Positions 48,485-61,388 are shown, numbered from the stretch's first letter. The stretch: DNA of 64,000 nucleotides from Mesorhizobium sp. STM 4661 (GCF_000359125.1 NZ_CAAF010000048.1:1-64000), one strand, 5' to 3'. The notes: a model not told the origin generated them from the letters alone. Numbers and translations are program-made.

Positions 48485-49114
48485 GTGTACAGTAAACCCG
48501 AATTCGCGCCGCTGTCGCAGGACGACGTCTTCGGCCTGATCAAGGCGGCGGCCTTCGCAACGGTGGTCACATCGGGGCCGCAGGGGTTGGTCGCCTCGCA
48601 TCTGCCGTTCGTGCTCGACCGGGAGCGGGGCCCAAACGGCACGCTGGTGTCGCACCTTGCCAGGCAGAACCCGCACAGCGCGCTGGTATCAGAGGGCAGG
48701 GAGACGATCGCCGTCTTCCAGGGGCCGCATGGCTACATCTCCTCGTCCTGGTATCCGCGCGATCCGGTGCGCGACAGCGCGCCGACCTGGAATTTCGCCG
48801 TCGTGCATTGCCATGGCCGGCCGGCGCCGCTCGACGATCACGCCACCGCCCGGCATCTGCTGCAACTGGTCGACGTGCTGGAGAAGGATCGCGAGGACCG
48901 CTGGCGCATGCGCGAGCTCGGTCCCGGCGGCATGGAGCGGCGTATGCCGCATATCCTTGGTTTCGACCTGCCGATCGAGCGGCTCGAGGCCAAGTTCAAG
49001 ATGGGGCAGGACGAACGCCTCTACGACACCAGTGCCGCGATTGATGCGCTGGAGGCGCGCGATCCGGCACTTGCCGCTATGATGACGGCGCGCAACGCGC
49101 ACCGCAAAGACTGA
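48485..49114 (+). CDS. PaiB-like FMN-binding protein
   Basis: The 209-residue protein has a split-barrel flavin-binding fold with TSGPQGLVASHLPFVLDRE, HGYISSSWYPRDPVRDSAPTWNFAVVHCHG split across the active face, and RRMPHILGFDLPIERLEAKFK. It matches the family annotated as FMN-binding negative transcriptional regulator (PaiB of Bacillus). It has no clear DNA-binding domain, so an enzymatic role is as likely. GTG 48485 starts it 4 bp after livH. Confidence 0.85.
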   Translation: MYSKPEFAPLSQDDVFGLIKAAAFATVVTSGPQGLVASHLPFVLDRERGPNGTLVSHLARQNPHSALVSEGRETIAVFQGPHGYISSSWYPRDPVRDSAPTWNFAVVHCHGRPAPLDDHATARHLLQLVDVLEKDREDRWRMRELGPGGMERRMPHILGFDLPIERLEAKFKMGQDERLYDTSAAIDALEARDPALAAMMTARNAHRKD

Positions 49115-49135
49115 TTGCGGGAGGAAGTCAGACCC

Positions 49136-50194
49136 ATGATCGCCAATCTCAACATCGTGCCCTTCGTCGGCGTCGACCACATGATGAAGCTGGTGCTGAA
49201 GATCGGTGCCGAGCGTTTCCTCACCGAACTTGCCGGCTACATCGAGGACGATTTCCGCCGCTGGCAGGCCTTCGACAAGACGCCGCGTGTCGCCTCGCAC
49301 AGCGCCGAGGGCGTCATCGAATTGATGCCGACCAGCGACGGCGAGGTCTATGGCTTCAAATATGTCAACGGCCACCCGAAGAACATGCGCGAAGGCCGCC
49401 AGACCGTGACCGCCTTTGGCATGTTGGCCGATGTCCACAATGGCTATCCGGTGCTGCTGTCGGAAATGACCATCCTGACCGCGCTGCGCACTGCCGCGAT
49501 GTCGGCGCTGGCGGCGAAACACCTCGCTCCACCCGGCGCCGACTGCATGGCGCTGATCGGCAACGGCGCCCAGGCCGAGTTCCAGGCGCTGGCCTTCAAG
49601 GCTTTGCTGGGCGTGCGCAAGCTGCGCTTCTACGACATCGACCGCACGGCGACGGAAAAGTGCATCCGCAACCTCGCCGGGCTGGGTTTCGACATGGTGG
49701 CTTGCGCCACCACGGGGGAGGCGGTCGAGGGTGCCGGGATCATCACCACCGTCACCGCCGACAAGCAGTACGCCACCATCCTCACCGACAACATGGTCGG
49801 GTCCGGCGTCCACGTCAACGCGGTTGGCGGCGACTGCCCCGGCAAAACCGAATTGCATCGCGACATCCTGCTGCGCTCGGATATCTTCGTCGAATATCCC
49901 CCACAGACCCGCATCGAGGGCGAGATCCAGCAGCTTGCACCGGACCATGAGGTGACCGAGCTGTGGCAGGTCATCACCGGCGCGGCGAAAGGGCGGCGCG
50001 ATGCCGGCCAGATTACGCTGTTCGATTCCGTCGGCTTCGCCATCGAGGATTTTTCGGCGCTGCGCTATGTCCGCGACCAGTTGCGCTCGACCGGGCTATA
50101 CCAGGAGCTGGACATGCTGGCCGATCCCGACGAACCGCGCGACCTGTTCGGCATGCTGCTGAGGGCGGCGAAGACAGGGCAGGCGGCGTCGTAG
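49136..50194 (+). CDS. Ornithine cyclodeaminase-family protein
   Basis: The 352-residue protein contains EMTILTALRTAAMSALAAKH, the NAD-binding loop ALIGNGAQAEFQALAFKAL, ITTVTADKQYATILTDNMV and NAVGGDCPGKTELHRDIL, as in ornithine cyclodeaminase. The family also covers alanine dehydrogenase-like, ketimine reductase and opine-linked enzymes. GGGAGGAAG precedes ATG 49136. It ends the plus-strand operon, and its partner genes point to catabolism of a diamino or N-substituted amino acid. Confidence 0.9.
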   Translation: MIANLNIVPFVGVDHMMKLVLKIGAERFLTELAGYIEDDFRRWQAFDKTPRVASHSAEGVIELMPTSDGEVYGFKYVNGHPKNMREGRQTVTAFGMLADVHNGYPVLLSEMTILTALRTAAMSALAAKHLAPPGADCMALIGNGAQAEFQALAFKALLGVRKLRFYDIDRTATEKCIRNLAGLGFDMVACATTGEAVEGAGIITTVTADKQYATILTDNMVGSGVHVNAVGGDCPGKTELHRDILLRSDIFVEYPPQTRIEGEIQQLAPDHEVTELWQVITGAAKGRRDAGQITLFDSVGFAIEDFSALRYVRDQLRSTGLYQELDMLADPDEPRDLFGMLLRAAKTGQAAS

Positions 50195-50201
50195 CGCCAG
50201 C

Positions 50202-50262
50202 GGCGAAGTTGCCGATCCCCCCGCAAGGGAGGAGATCGGATGTCGCCTCGGCTTTCGCCAAT
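50202..50262. repeat. Compact copy of the palindromic repeat family after the ocd-like gene
   Basis: GGCGAAGTTGCCGATCCCC, then CAAGGGAGGAGATCGGA and GGCTTTCGCCAAT, gives the same block order as at 12391-12450. It starts 8 bp after the cyclodeaminase stop and can fold, so it may act as a terminator. Confidence 0.6.
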
Positions 50263-50367
50263 CATCAACGCTGGAACGCAGGTGGCTGAGGGCCGCGCAA
50301 AGCTGAAACGATTGCCCTGAGGGCCCTTGCGACAGGCGTGACAGACCGAGTTAAATAGCGTATATTG

Positions 50368-50387
50368 ACATAAAGATGTCTTTATGT
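50368..50387. promoter_or_regulatory. 20-bp perfect-arm dyad upstream of metH
   Basis: ACATAAAGATGTCTTTATGT has 8-bp perfect arms around ATGT. It lies 34 bp before the metH ATG and overlaps a TTGACA (50365-50370). ArsR-family SahR-type regulators of the S-adenosylmethionine cycle bind dyads with AAAG/CTTT half-sites in proteobacteria, as I recall, so this is a candidate for such control. No riboswitch-like fold is apparent in this short leader. Confidence 0.6.
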
Positions 50388-50420
50388 GACTTGGCGTGAC
50401 TGTCGCCTTGAGGATGAAAA

Positions 50421-54230
<3,810 letters not shown>

Positions 54231-54315
54231 GGCCCTGATGCCGCGGTGGGAAGAGCCCGATCCTTCGCAGAATGGTTGTTGCAGAAACGCGTCAATTTTG
54301 ACACAATAGGGTTGG

Positions 54316-54663
54316 ATGATTGGACCTCTGAAGAAGCTGCAGGCGCGATTTTATGCGACCGGGACAGGTCGGAAGCCCGTCAGGGAGTGGCTGCTGGATA
54401 TCTCGGAGGACGATAGGCGCCTTGTTGGGAAGGACATCCAGAAGGTCGAGTTCGGATGGCCGATCGGCATGCCCTATTGCCGCTCGCTGGGACATGGGCT
54501 TTGGGAAGTCCGCAGCGATCTGACGGATGGCAAGATCGGGCGAGTGATTTTTAGTATCCTGGCGGGTGAGATGGTGCTGCTGCACGGCTTTGTGAAAAAG
54601 ACACAGAAGACACCGGCGCAGGAAATTGAACTCGCGCTTAAACGGAAACGGGAGTTGGAATGA
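54316..54663 (+). CDS. HigB/Gp49-type toxin
   Basis: The 115-residue protein contains GRKPVREWLLDISEDDRRLVGKDI split over the N-terminal helices, then GHGLWEVRSDLTDGKIGRVIFSI and LLHGFVKKTQKTPAQEIELAL. These are the RelE-fold Gp49/HigB signatures (ribosome-dependent mRNA cleavage in known members). Its stop overlaps the start of the antitoxin gene. Toxin-first order is characteristic of HigBA. It lies 85 bp after metH, with no link to methionine evident. Confidence 0.88.
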   Translation: MIGPLKKLQARFYATGTGRKPVREWLLDISEDDRRLVGKDIQKVEFGWPIGMPYCRSLGHGLWEVRSDLTDGKIGRVIFSILAGEMVLLHGFVKKTQKTPAQEIELALKRKRELE

Positions 54664-54962
54664 TGGCACAGGATAGAAGTAAAGGGCATATCGCTCGCGA
54701 TGAGACCTTGGATGAGTTTCTCGCGAAGGAAGGCATGCTTGCCGAAACGGAGGAGCTTGCCCTCAAGGAGATCATTGCCGACCAGATCAGGCAAGCCATG
54801 AAAGCAAGTGGAATCACCAAGACCGCAATGGCGGCCCGCATGAAAACCGACCGCCGCCAGCTTGACCGCTTGCTCGATCCGAACAATCCATCTGTGACGT
54901 TGTCAACGTTGCGGCGAGCAGCAAGCGCGGTTGGCCGATCGTTGCGGGTGGAACTGATGTGA
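54660..54962 (+). CDS. HigA-like XRE-family antitoxin
   Basis: The 100-residue protein has a C-terminal helix-turn-helix (LKEIIADQIRQAMKASGITK, TAMAARMKTDRRQLDRLLDP, TLSTLRRAASAVGRSLRVEL) and a helical N-terminal segment for toxin binding. Adjacent ATGs at 54660 and 54663 are both plausible. It is translationally coupled to the HigB-like gene and probably represses the pair. Confidence 0.87.
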   Translation: MMAQDRSKGHIARDETLDEFLAKEGMLAETEELALKEIIADQIRQAMKASGITKTAMAARMKTDRRQLDRLLDPNNPSVTLSTLRRAASAVGRSLRVELM

Positions 54963-54980
54963 GACGGCCTCGACGGCATC

Positions 54981-56660
54981 TCAATGACAGCAGCCCGGTT
55001 GCGCGCTCGTCCTGCATAGGCAGGACGAGATGATCGGCACGTCCGCCTTGGCCAGCGCGGCGGTGAGCCCGGCCTGCACTGCGGGCAACTCCTCCGTCTC
55101 GCCGCGCAGTTTCAGGCATTCCACAAGCCCATGCAGCGCCCAGACATTGTTCGGGTGCTGGGCGCAGCGTTGCACCTTGCCGCTTAGGCCCAGATCATCG
55201 CGATAGACCTGCTCGGCCTCTTCGCTATGGCCCTGGTCCAGCAGCAGTGCCGCCAGCGCATGGCGCGGTGGGTGCATCCACGCCCAAGGCTCGGTGTAGG
55301 ACAGATTGTCGTCAAGCTCGACCGCTTGCCGCAGATGCGCGTAGGCCTCGTCATGATGGCCCTTGTGATAGGCGAGTTCGCCATCGAGCAAGGCAGCACC
55401 CACGGCCAGCGAGGCCCGCGTCGGGTTGCTGAGGAAACGCCGCTCGGGCGGGATGCCCGCCAAATGCCGGTGAAACCGCTCGCGTTCCTGCTCCGCTTTG
55501 GCGAAATCCCTGAGCGTCGCATGCGCGACGCCCTTGGCGTAGTGCTGCATCGCCGTGGTCAGGACGTAAAGCTCGGGCTCGTCATTCATCGGCTCGTCGA
55601 TGATCTCCTGCCAGCGGCCGAAGCGCACCAGCACATGCGATTTCATGGCATGGTAGCCTTCCACCGTCTGGGTGAGCTTTGGCCGGTCCGGGATGCTGAC
55701 GACGTCGCGCTTCACCAGGCTGCGCACCTTGTCGGCGGCCCACAGCGCAGGCTTGTACTGGCCGAGAAACATGCAAGTGAACATCATCAGATGGAGATCG
55801 TGGCAGCAGCCAAGCAGATAGTAGGTGGGCTGATCCGCATAGGCGAGATAGAGGTCGTTGGCGCGAACCGCCTTTTCGCTGGCAAGCCTGGCCTTCTCGT
55901 ACTCGCCGCACAGCACGTAGATGTGCCCCGGCATGTGGTTCATGTGCCCGGCATCGGGACACATCGTGCCGAGCAGGTCCGCCGAGCGCATGCCGCGTTC
56001 CGGCATGGTGGACATTTCCAGAAGGTGGATGTGCAAATGGACGATCGCCGGATGCTGCGCTGCGCCGGCCTCGTCGGCGAGCCGGATCGACCGCTCGCAA
56101 ACCTCGAGCGCCTCCAGCACATCCGAATTCGGCGCGGGCTTGCCGGTCTTGAGGTTCCACAGCCGCCGCACGGTGCGCATCATCAGCGCTTCGACAAACA
56201 ACGCCATCACATCGTGATCGTCGGGAAAGCTTGCGTAGACGCCACGCATCTCGGCGGCGTAGCCATCGTCCCATTGCTCGAATTTGGGCGGTATCGCGAC
56301 ATGCGGTTCGGAGAAACGGCAGGCCAGCGCCTCGATCAGGCGCCTTTCCACCGCGCTGGCGCGATCGGCATTGGCGCGCGCGAGCTGGACATGTTCGAAG
56401 CAACGCCTGGCCGCTCGGTTGGCCTCGGCCTCGCCATGCTCCTTCCAGGTCAGGTTGTAGAAAGGCCCGGCGGCATAGGCGATGCCCCAATGCGCAAAAG
56501 GACAGTCGGGGTCCGTTTCCAACGCCTTCTCAAAGCACTTGATACCTTCCTCATGGTTGAAGCCATAGCACCAGTTGAGGCCGACATCGAACCAGCGCTG
56601 GGTTTCCACAGAGCGAGTGGAGATGGGGCGGCGGTAGGCGCCGAGGTCGAAGCGGTCCAT
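54981..56660 (-). CDS. TPR-repeat protein with His/Met/Cys-rich motifs
   Basis: The 559-residue protein is built from helical TPR-like repeats: WFDVGLNWCYGFNHEEGIKC, FEKALETDPDCPFAHWGIAY, YEKARLASEKAVRANDLYLA and AYAHLRQAVELDDNLSY. Striking clusters are IVHLHIHLLEMSTMPERGM, GHMNHMPGHIYVLCGEY and GCCHDLHLMMFTCM, with a C-terminal CLCRTSAQPGCCH. They suggest metal or redox binding, but no function is known to me. No signal peptide is seen. A decayed fragment of the same gene lies at 62488-62697, showing the locus has been copied. Confidence 0.75.
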   Translation of the reverse strand: MDRFDLGAYRRPISTRSVETQRWFDVGLNWCYGFNHEEGIKCFEKALETDPDCPFAHWGIAYAAGPFYNLTWKEHGEAEANRAARRCFEHVQLARANADRASAVERRLIEALACRFSEPHVAIPPKFEQWDDGYAAEMRGVYASFPDDHDVMALFVEALMMRTVRRLWNLKTGKPAPNSDVLEALEVCERSIRLADEAGAAQHPAIVHLHIHLLEMSTMPERGMRSADLLGTMCPDAGHMNHMPGHIYVLCGEYEKARLASEKAVRANDLYLAYADQPTYYLLGCCHDLHLMMFTCMFLGQYKPALWAADKVRSLVKRDVVSIPDRPKLTQTVEGYHAMKSHVLVRFGRWQEIIDEPMNDEPELYVLTTAMQHYAKGVAHATLRDFAKAEQERERFHRHLAGIPPERRFLSNPTRASLAVGAALLDGELAYHKGHHDEAYAHLRQAVELDDNLSYTEPWAWMHPPRHALAALLLDQGHSEEAEQVYRDDLGLSGKVQRCAQHPNNVWALHGLVECLKLRGETEELPAVQAGLTAALAKADVPIISSCLCRTSAQPGCCH

Positions 56661-56818
56661 GGATTCTCATGCAATATTGACGGCCGGTGAGCCCGTGCCG
56701 GATCCATTTGTGACCAGTTTGTGCCGAACGTGTACAGATGGCAAATGTGTTTCGAATTTCGTCGGGGGCGCCCGCGAGCCGCCGCACGCGTCGCCTATGT
56801 CGGGTGGGCAAGAGCTAT

Positions 56819-56864
56819 TGCATGTCGCCCAAAAGTGGACCCGGTTTTGGGATAACGACATGCA
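56819..56864. repeat. 46-bp palindromic element
   Basis: TGCATGTCG (56819-56827) and CGACATGCA (56856-56864) enclose CCCAAAA (56828-56834) and TTTTGGG (56845-56851). The inner plan AAAAGTGG...CCGGTTTT is the same as in the element at 3395-3439, which lies inside a gene. It is in the upstream region of the TPR gene. Confidence 0.75.
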
Positions 56865-56877
56865 TGAAATCAAAAAT

Positions 56878-56919
56878 CTAAAGCGCGTCGCCTGAATTCA
56901 TTCAGGCGACGCGCTTTAG
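56878..56919 (-). terminator. Perfect 19-bp stem hairpin at the end of the 75-codon gene
   Basis: CTAAAGCGCGTCGCCTGAA and its exact complement surround the 4-nt loop TTCA. On the minus strand the hairpin follows, and partly contains, the stop codon of the 75-codon gene; AGATTTTTG comes next, as in an intrinsic terminator. The same palindrome family is scattered in rhizobial genomes, so it may be a mobile repeat that serves as a terminator. Confidence 0.7.
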
Positions 56920-57143
56920 CCGGTCTGCTTGGTGAAATCGTGGCGACGCGCGCGAACATGTGCCAGCAAATTCGTTTCGTTGGCGACCCCGGATTGAAAA
57001 AGGGTCAGCACGGTCGAGGCCAGAATATGACCATCTATTGAGGTACTGTACCATTTGGCGTCGGCGGTTACCTGGTCGACTACCCGTTGGCAGATCGCCC
57101 GATCTTCAGGTCCAAGGAATTGGCTTTGCGGTGCTCGCAGCAT
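56916..57143 (-). CDS. Small conserved protein, copy 1 (75 residues)
   Basis: The protein starts MLRAPQSQFLGPEDRAICQR and continues VVDQVTADAKWYSTSIDGHI and TLFQSGVANETNLLAHVRA, ending RRHDFTKQTG. A near-identical copy (5 residue differences by eye) is at 61425-61652. Conservation of the frame and the mostly conservative changes support a real gene. It appears soluble and helical. I cannot assign a family. Its stop lies in a strong hairpin. The upstream part lies in the duplicated block that continues to 57284 and probably holds its promoter. Confidence 0.65.
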   Translation of the reverse strand: MLRAPQSQFLGPEDRAICQRVVDQVTADAKWYSTSIDGHILASTVLTLFQSGVANETNLLAHVRARRHDFTKQTG

Positions 57144-57284
57144 CTGGACGCCTTTAACGCGGGAGAGTTAGCTGTTTCTGCCAGGCGATGCCATGCGTGG
57201 TCGCCGACACTGAACCGTAGACGCGTTCAGACAGAAAATTCTCATTCATTTGATCGGCGCCGTGAAAAATGGCCGGCGCGAGTC
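56921..57284. repeat. 364-bp direct repeat, copy A
   Basis: This block aligns with 61430-61793 without any gap; about 20 mismatches by hand count give roughly 94-95 percent identity. It contains the 75-codon gene and about 140 bp upstream of it. Homology stops sharply at both ends. No terminal inverted repeats or transposase are seen, so it is a duplication and not an obvious insertion sequence. Confidence 0.9.
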
Positions 57285-57435
57285 GTTGCCCACGCGCCCG
57301 AGGCCTCAATGGGCGGCCTTGCGACGCGTGTTGATGCACCGGCCCCGCCTCGGATTGACGCGCGATCCTTTAGCTGCAAAGTATATTAACGTTCTGTTTA
57401 CCAAACGTTGGTCTCGGCAGGGACTTGGGGGCAAT

Positions 57436-58302
57436 TTGGAACCGTTTCTGGGTGCGAACCGCCTTAATTGGGACGATCGGGCCGAGCTGCATTCGACCGA
57501 CACGACGGGCAGCTACCACATCGAAAATGTATTGGCGGGCGGATCCAACCTCTATGAGCTGGAAACGCGCGAGGTCGGTGATATCATCGGCAAGGATATC
57601 GTCCATTTGCAATGTCATATCGGGCTCGACACGATCAGCTTGAAGAATCTGGGCGCGGGCAGCGTGACCGGCCTCGACTTTTCACCGACCGCGATCGCAG
57701 CGGCACGGGATTTCGCCGCGAAGGCAGGCACGGATGTACGTTTCGTGGAAGCGCCACTGTTCGAGGCAGTCGAAGCGCTAGGCCGAACCTTTGACATCGC
57801 TTACGTTACCTGGGGTTCGGTAAACTGGCTGGACGATGTGTTCCGCTGGGCGCGGGTGGTTGCCGATCTCCTGCGGCCCGGCGGCCGGCTCTATCTGGCC
57901 GAGGGCCACCCGTTGATGTTCCAGTGCGACCGCAAGGCTGCGACGCTGGAATTCAAGCATGACTGGCGGACGCCACTAGCTCGGCCACTCGCGTGGAACG
58001 AGGAACGGACCTATACCGGCGACGACCGCATCTTGAAACATCCTCGCTACTATGAGTGGATTCATCCGGTCAGTGACGTGGTGAACGCGCTGATTTCAGC
58101 TGGGCTGACGCTTGATTTTCTCAATGAGCACGACACGGTTTCGTGGCAGCATTTTTCATTCGCCGTCAGGGCCGGCAAGGATATGTACGGCTTGCCGGAG
58201 AACTCTCCTAAGATCCCAATGGCCTATTCCATTGGCGCGACGAAGCGCAGCGTCGGCAAGATACCATACCTTGTTACTCCCAAGACGATTGAGGGCCACT
58301 AA
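57436..58302 (+). CDS. Class I SAM-dependent methyltransferase
   Basis: The 288-residue protein has the SAM motif VHLQCHIGLDTISLKNLGAG, then VTGLDFSPTAIAAARDF, DIAYVTWGSVNWL and LLRPGGRLYLAEGHP. The target molecule is unknown. The start is not certain: TTG 57436 follows a GGGGG ribosome-like site and gives the expected N-terminus; the frame is open upstream to 57250, inside the repeat, where the reading looks non-coding. It stands between repeat copy A and the GGDEF-EAL gene. Confidence 0.82.
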   Translation: MEPFLGANRLNWDDRAELHSTDTTGSYHIENVLAGGSNLYELETREVGDIIGKDIVHLQCHIGLDTISLKNLGAGSVTGLDFSPTAIAAARDFAAKAGTDVRFVEAPLFEAVEALGRTFDIAYVTWGSVNWLDDVFRWARVVADLLRPGGRLYLAEGHPLMFQCDRKAATLEFKHDWRTPLARPLAWNEERTYTGDDRILKHPRYYEWIHPVSDVVNALISAGLTLDFLNEHDTVSWQHFSFAVRAGKDMYGLPENSPKIPMAYSIGATKRSVGKIPYLVTPKTIEGH

Positions 58303-58736
58303 TCCCGCTATTGATCCAGTTTTGCATTGTCGTTGCGGAGTTATGTTCTTCCGAGGTCTACGCATGATGTTGTTCGGATCCGGCGCCTCAAATTGTGCAA
58401 CGGCGCTCGCCGTGTCCGCGATCTTGCGAGCAAGCCGCTAGTCAGCATTTTTTCATGTCGATCCCCTTAGCGGTCGCGCAGCGGTGGATCATCGATCGCC
58501 CGTAAGGCTCCCCAGAATTGCGCGAACGGTGGTTTCGGCACGATGGCCGGCGTCGGTGACGGCAAGCAGCTCCAAGATATCAAGCGGAGCCGCAGGTCCG
58601 TTCCAGCACTCCGGCGCCAGCGATCGAAAAGTGCAAAAGTTTTAGGACCCGTGAAGGTCAAAATTAAATACTTGAAGGCTAATATTCCATCGTCGGGTCG
58701 GCCCGAGAACTCGACTGGCAGCTGAGGAATCGCCTA
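58303..58736. other. 434-bp intergenic region, no gene recognised
   Basis: Short frames exist but none has a ribosome site, family motif or sensible composition. A small dyad (TCGGG/CCCGA, about 58694-58707) lies just before the GGDEF-EAL gene. The AT-rich stretch around 58650-58690 may contain that gene's promoter. Remnants of older genes cannot be excluded. Confidence 0.4.
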
Positions 58737-61388
58737 TTGGCTCTTTTCCGCGCTAGGTTCGGCGGTGTTAAGAAGGCTGTTTTTTCGTCGGCGAATATTC
58801 CGGCGGCAATGGCGGTTCTGGTTATTGCCATTAGCGCGGTATTCGCGGACCACCAGAACAAAGTCGTCTCGGACCAAGCCGCCCGTGCGGATGTCCTGGC
58901 CAAGGTCAATCTTATCCGCGCCAAGCTCGAAGGCAACATCAACGGAAACCTTCAATTGGTGCAGGGACTGGTCGCGGCGGTGGTGACTGAGCCCTATATG
59001 GGACAGCAACGCTTCGCCTCGCTCGCGAGTAACCTGTTTGGCGGGGACTCGCAATTGAAGAACATTGCCGGCGCGCCCGATCTGGTCATTTCCCTGATGT
59101 ACCCGATGGAGGGCAACGATAAGGCAATAGGCCTCGATTACCGCAAGGACGAGCGGCAGCGTGCGGGTGCGCTAAGGGCGCGAGACGAGCGCAAGCTCAT
59201 TCTTGCCGGTCCCGTCGACTTGAGGCAGGGAGGGCAAGGCTTCGTTGGTCGTATTCCGGTTTTTGTCCGGAGTGCGGGCAACACCGAAAGGTTCTGGGGC
59301 ATCATTTCGGCCGTTGTCGACGTGCAGCGCCTTTATAAGGCGAGCGGCCTGCTTGACGATGATCTCGGGATTGACATAGCGCTGATCGGTAAGGACGCTC
59401 TCGGTCCAAGTGGAGAACAATTCTTCGGCAATGAGGGTGTCGGCAAAAGCGATCCGGTGACGGCCGACGTTCTGCTCCCGTCCGGTTCGTGGCGGATCGC
59501 AGCCATTCCCAAGAACGGCTGGCCTTCGACGCCCGCCAACGCGTGGCTCTTGCGCGCAATCATGGCGGCGGCCGGGGCGCTGGTTGTGATCCCCTTCCTG
59601 GTTACGGGTCGCCTGCTTGGCGAGAGACAGCGCAACTATGCGGAACTGCGTCGATTGTCGAGACGCCTGGAACTCGCTCTGGAAGCGTCGGCTATTGGCG
59701 TTTGGGAACACGATCTCGCGACCAACGAACTTGCGTGGGACGATCGCGTCAATGAAATATACGGCAAACCAACCGGGGAGCGCCGCGGCTACCTGGACTG
59801 GGCGGGAGCAATCCACCCGGATGATTTGGCTGGCGCCAACGCCGATTTCGACAGCGCGATGGCCAGTGGCGGACCATATTTGTCGGAGTACCGGATTATT
59901 CGTCCGGATGGCGAGATTCGTCATGTCCGGTCCAAGGCGATTATTTACCGAGTGGCAAACGACACCCCGAAAATGATTGGCGCGGAATGGGATGTGACAT
60001 CCGATGTCCTGCTGAACAAGGATCTGGTTCGCGCAAAACAGCTTTCCGAGTCGAAAAATGCAGAACTCGAATCGGCCAAGGCGCGCATAGAGCACATTGC
60101 GCTTCACGATTCATTGACCGGTTTGCCCAACCGGCGCTACCTCGACCAAGTGCTGGAGGATTACGCGGCAAACGCCAGGCGCCTCGGCGGGTATGCGGCA
60201 CTGCTTCACATAGATCTGGATCGGTTCAAGCACATCAACGATACGCTTGGCCACGCCGCGGGCGACGCAATGCTTGTTCACGCCTCAACTGTCCTCCGGT
60301 CCAAGGTCAATGGTGAGGGATTTGTCGCTCGCATCGGAGGAGACGAATTCATCGTCCTGTGCGTGGTGCATGTCGATATCAAGCAACTGGCGCTGCTCGC
60401 TGACCGCGTCATCAGCCAGATGCGCGAACCCGTCTACTATCAGGGCCATCGATGCCGTTTCGGTGTGAGCGTGGGAATTGCAGTCGATAATGGAAAAGAT
60501 ATCGAAGCCAAACACCTGCTGGTTAATGCTGACATCGCGCTTTACCGGGCAAAGAGGCGTGGGCGCAATCGATACGAATTCTTCACCGAGGCGATGCAAA
60601 GCGAAATCGTCGACACAAAACGGATTGCCGACGAAATTCTCGGCGGCCTTGAGCGCAACGAGTTCATTCCCTTCTACCAGCCGCAATTTGACGCAAAGAC
60701 GCTCGAAATTGTTGGGGTTGAGGCGCTGGCGCGATGGAGGCATCCGGCGAAGGGTATTTTGGCGCCCGATGTCTTCCTGAGGACTGCGGAAGAACTGAAT
60801 GTCGTCTCGGTCATCGATCGAACCATACTGGAGCAATCGCTTTCGGATTTCGAAGCATGGTCTGCTGCGAATATTCACATTCCGCGGGTATCGGTCAACG
60901 TTTCGGCGCGGCGCCTTCAAGATGAGGGACTCATAAAGAGTTTGAAGAAGCTGAATATCAGGAAAGGAACAGTTTCGTTCGAGCTGGTTGAGTCAATTTT
61001 CCTTGACGAAAATGACGATTTTGTCACCTGGAATGTCGAACAGATAAAAGAACTCGGCATTGATGTTGAAATAGACGATTTTGGCACCGGTTATGCCTCT
61101 ATAGTCAGCTTGCTCAAGCTACAGCCTCGCCGCCTGAAGATAGATCGCCAGTTGGTCATCCCGATTGTGAAATCGCCGCAACGAAGGCAGGTCGTCTCAT
61201 CGATCATTGAAATCGGCAAGTCCCTGGGTATCGAGGTCGTAGCGGAAGGTGTCGAGACGATGGAGCACGCACGGATACTCAAGAGCTTGGGCTGCGACAT
61301 ATTGCAGGGTTATGCCTTCGGGCGTGCGCTGGATTCCGACGGACTAAAGGCCTTCGCTCGATCCCGGCGTCTGCGCGCGGTCAGCTAG
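58737..61388 (+). CDS. CHASE-PAS-GGDEF-EAL membrane protein (cyclic di-GMP turnover)
   Basis: The 883-residue protein has a membrane helix at about 22-38, a periplasmic CHASE-type sensor (about 60-240, with LGLDYRKDERQRAGALRARD-like motif GLDYRKDERQRAGA), a second helix at about 275-295 and a PAS domain (about 315-425). Its GGDEF cyclase domain has the intact motif RIGGDEFIV (near 533), and its EAL phosphodiesterase domain has EALARWRHP (E662), FELVES, DDFGTGYAS and AEGVET. Both catalytic motifs look complete, so it could make or break cyclic di-GMP. TTG 58737 is preceded by GAGGAA; ATG 58809 is an alternative. Confidence 0.92.
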   Translation: MALFRARFGGVKKAVFSSANIPAAMAVLVIAISAVFADHQNKVVSDQAARADVLAKVNLIRAKLEGNINGNLQLVQGLVAAVVTEPYMGQQRFASLASNLFGGDSQLKNIAGAPDLVISLMYPMEGNDKAIGLDYRKDERQRAGALRARDERKLILAGPVDLRQGGQGFVGRIPVFVRSAGNTERFWGIISAVVDVQRLYKASGLLDDDLGIDIALIGKDALGPSGEQFFGNEGVGKSDPVTADVLLPSGSWRIAAIPKNGWPSTPANAWLLRAIMAAAGALVVIPFLVTGRLLGERQRNYAELRRLSRRLELALEASAIGVWEHDLATNELAWDDRVNEIYGKPTGERRGYLDWAGAIHPDDLAGANADFDSAMASGGPYLSEYRIIRPDGEIRHVRSKAIIYRVANDTPKMIGAEWDVTSDVLLNKDLVRAKQLSESKNAELESAKARIEHIALHDSLTGLPNRRYLDQVLEDYAANARRLGGYAALLHIDLDRFKHINDTLGHAAGDAMLVHASTVLRSKVNGEGFVARIGGDEFIVLCVVHVDIKQLALLADRVISQMREPVYYQGHRCRFGVSVGIAVDNGKDIEAKHLLVNADIALYRAKRRGRNRYEFFTEAMQSEIVDTKRIADEILGGLERNEFIPFYQPQFDAKTLEIVGVEALARWRHPAKGILAPDVFLRTAEELNVVSVIDRTILEQSLSDFEAWSAANIHIPRVSVNVSARRLQDEGLIKSLKKLNIRKGTVSFELVESIFLDENDDFVTWNVEQIKELGIDVEIDDFGTGYASIVSLLKLQPRRLKIDRQLVIPIVKSPQRRQVVSSIIEIGKSLGIEVVAEGVETMEHARILKSLGCDILQGYAFGRALDSDGLKAFARSRRLRAVS

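Noticed and set aside
50195..50420. A SAM or cobalamin riboswitch before metH
   Set aside because: The leader after the dyad is too short and contains no B12-box or SAM-II-like conserved core; a simple protein operator explains the symmetry better.
55227..56690. A 487-codon plus-strand frame opposite the TPR gene
   Set aside because: It mirrors the TPR codons in another frame; the minus-strand protein has clear repeats and a decayed duplicate, which supports that strand.
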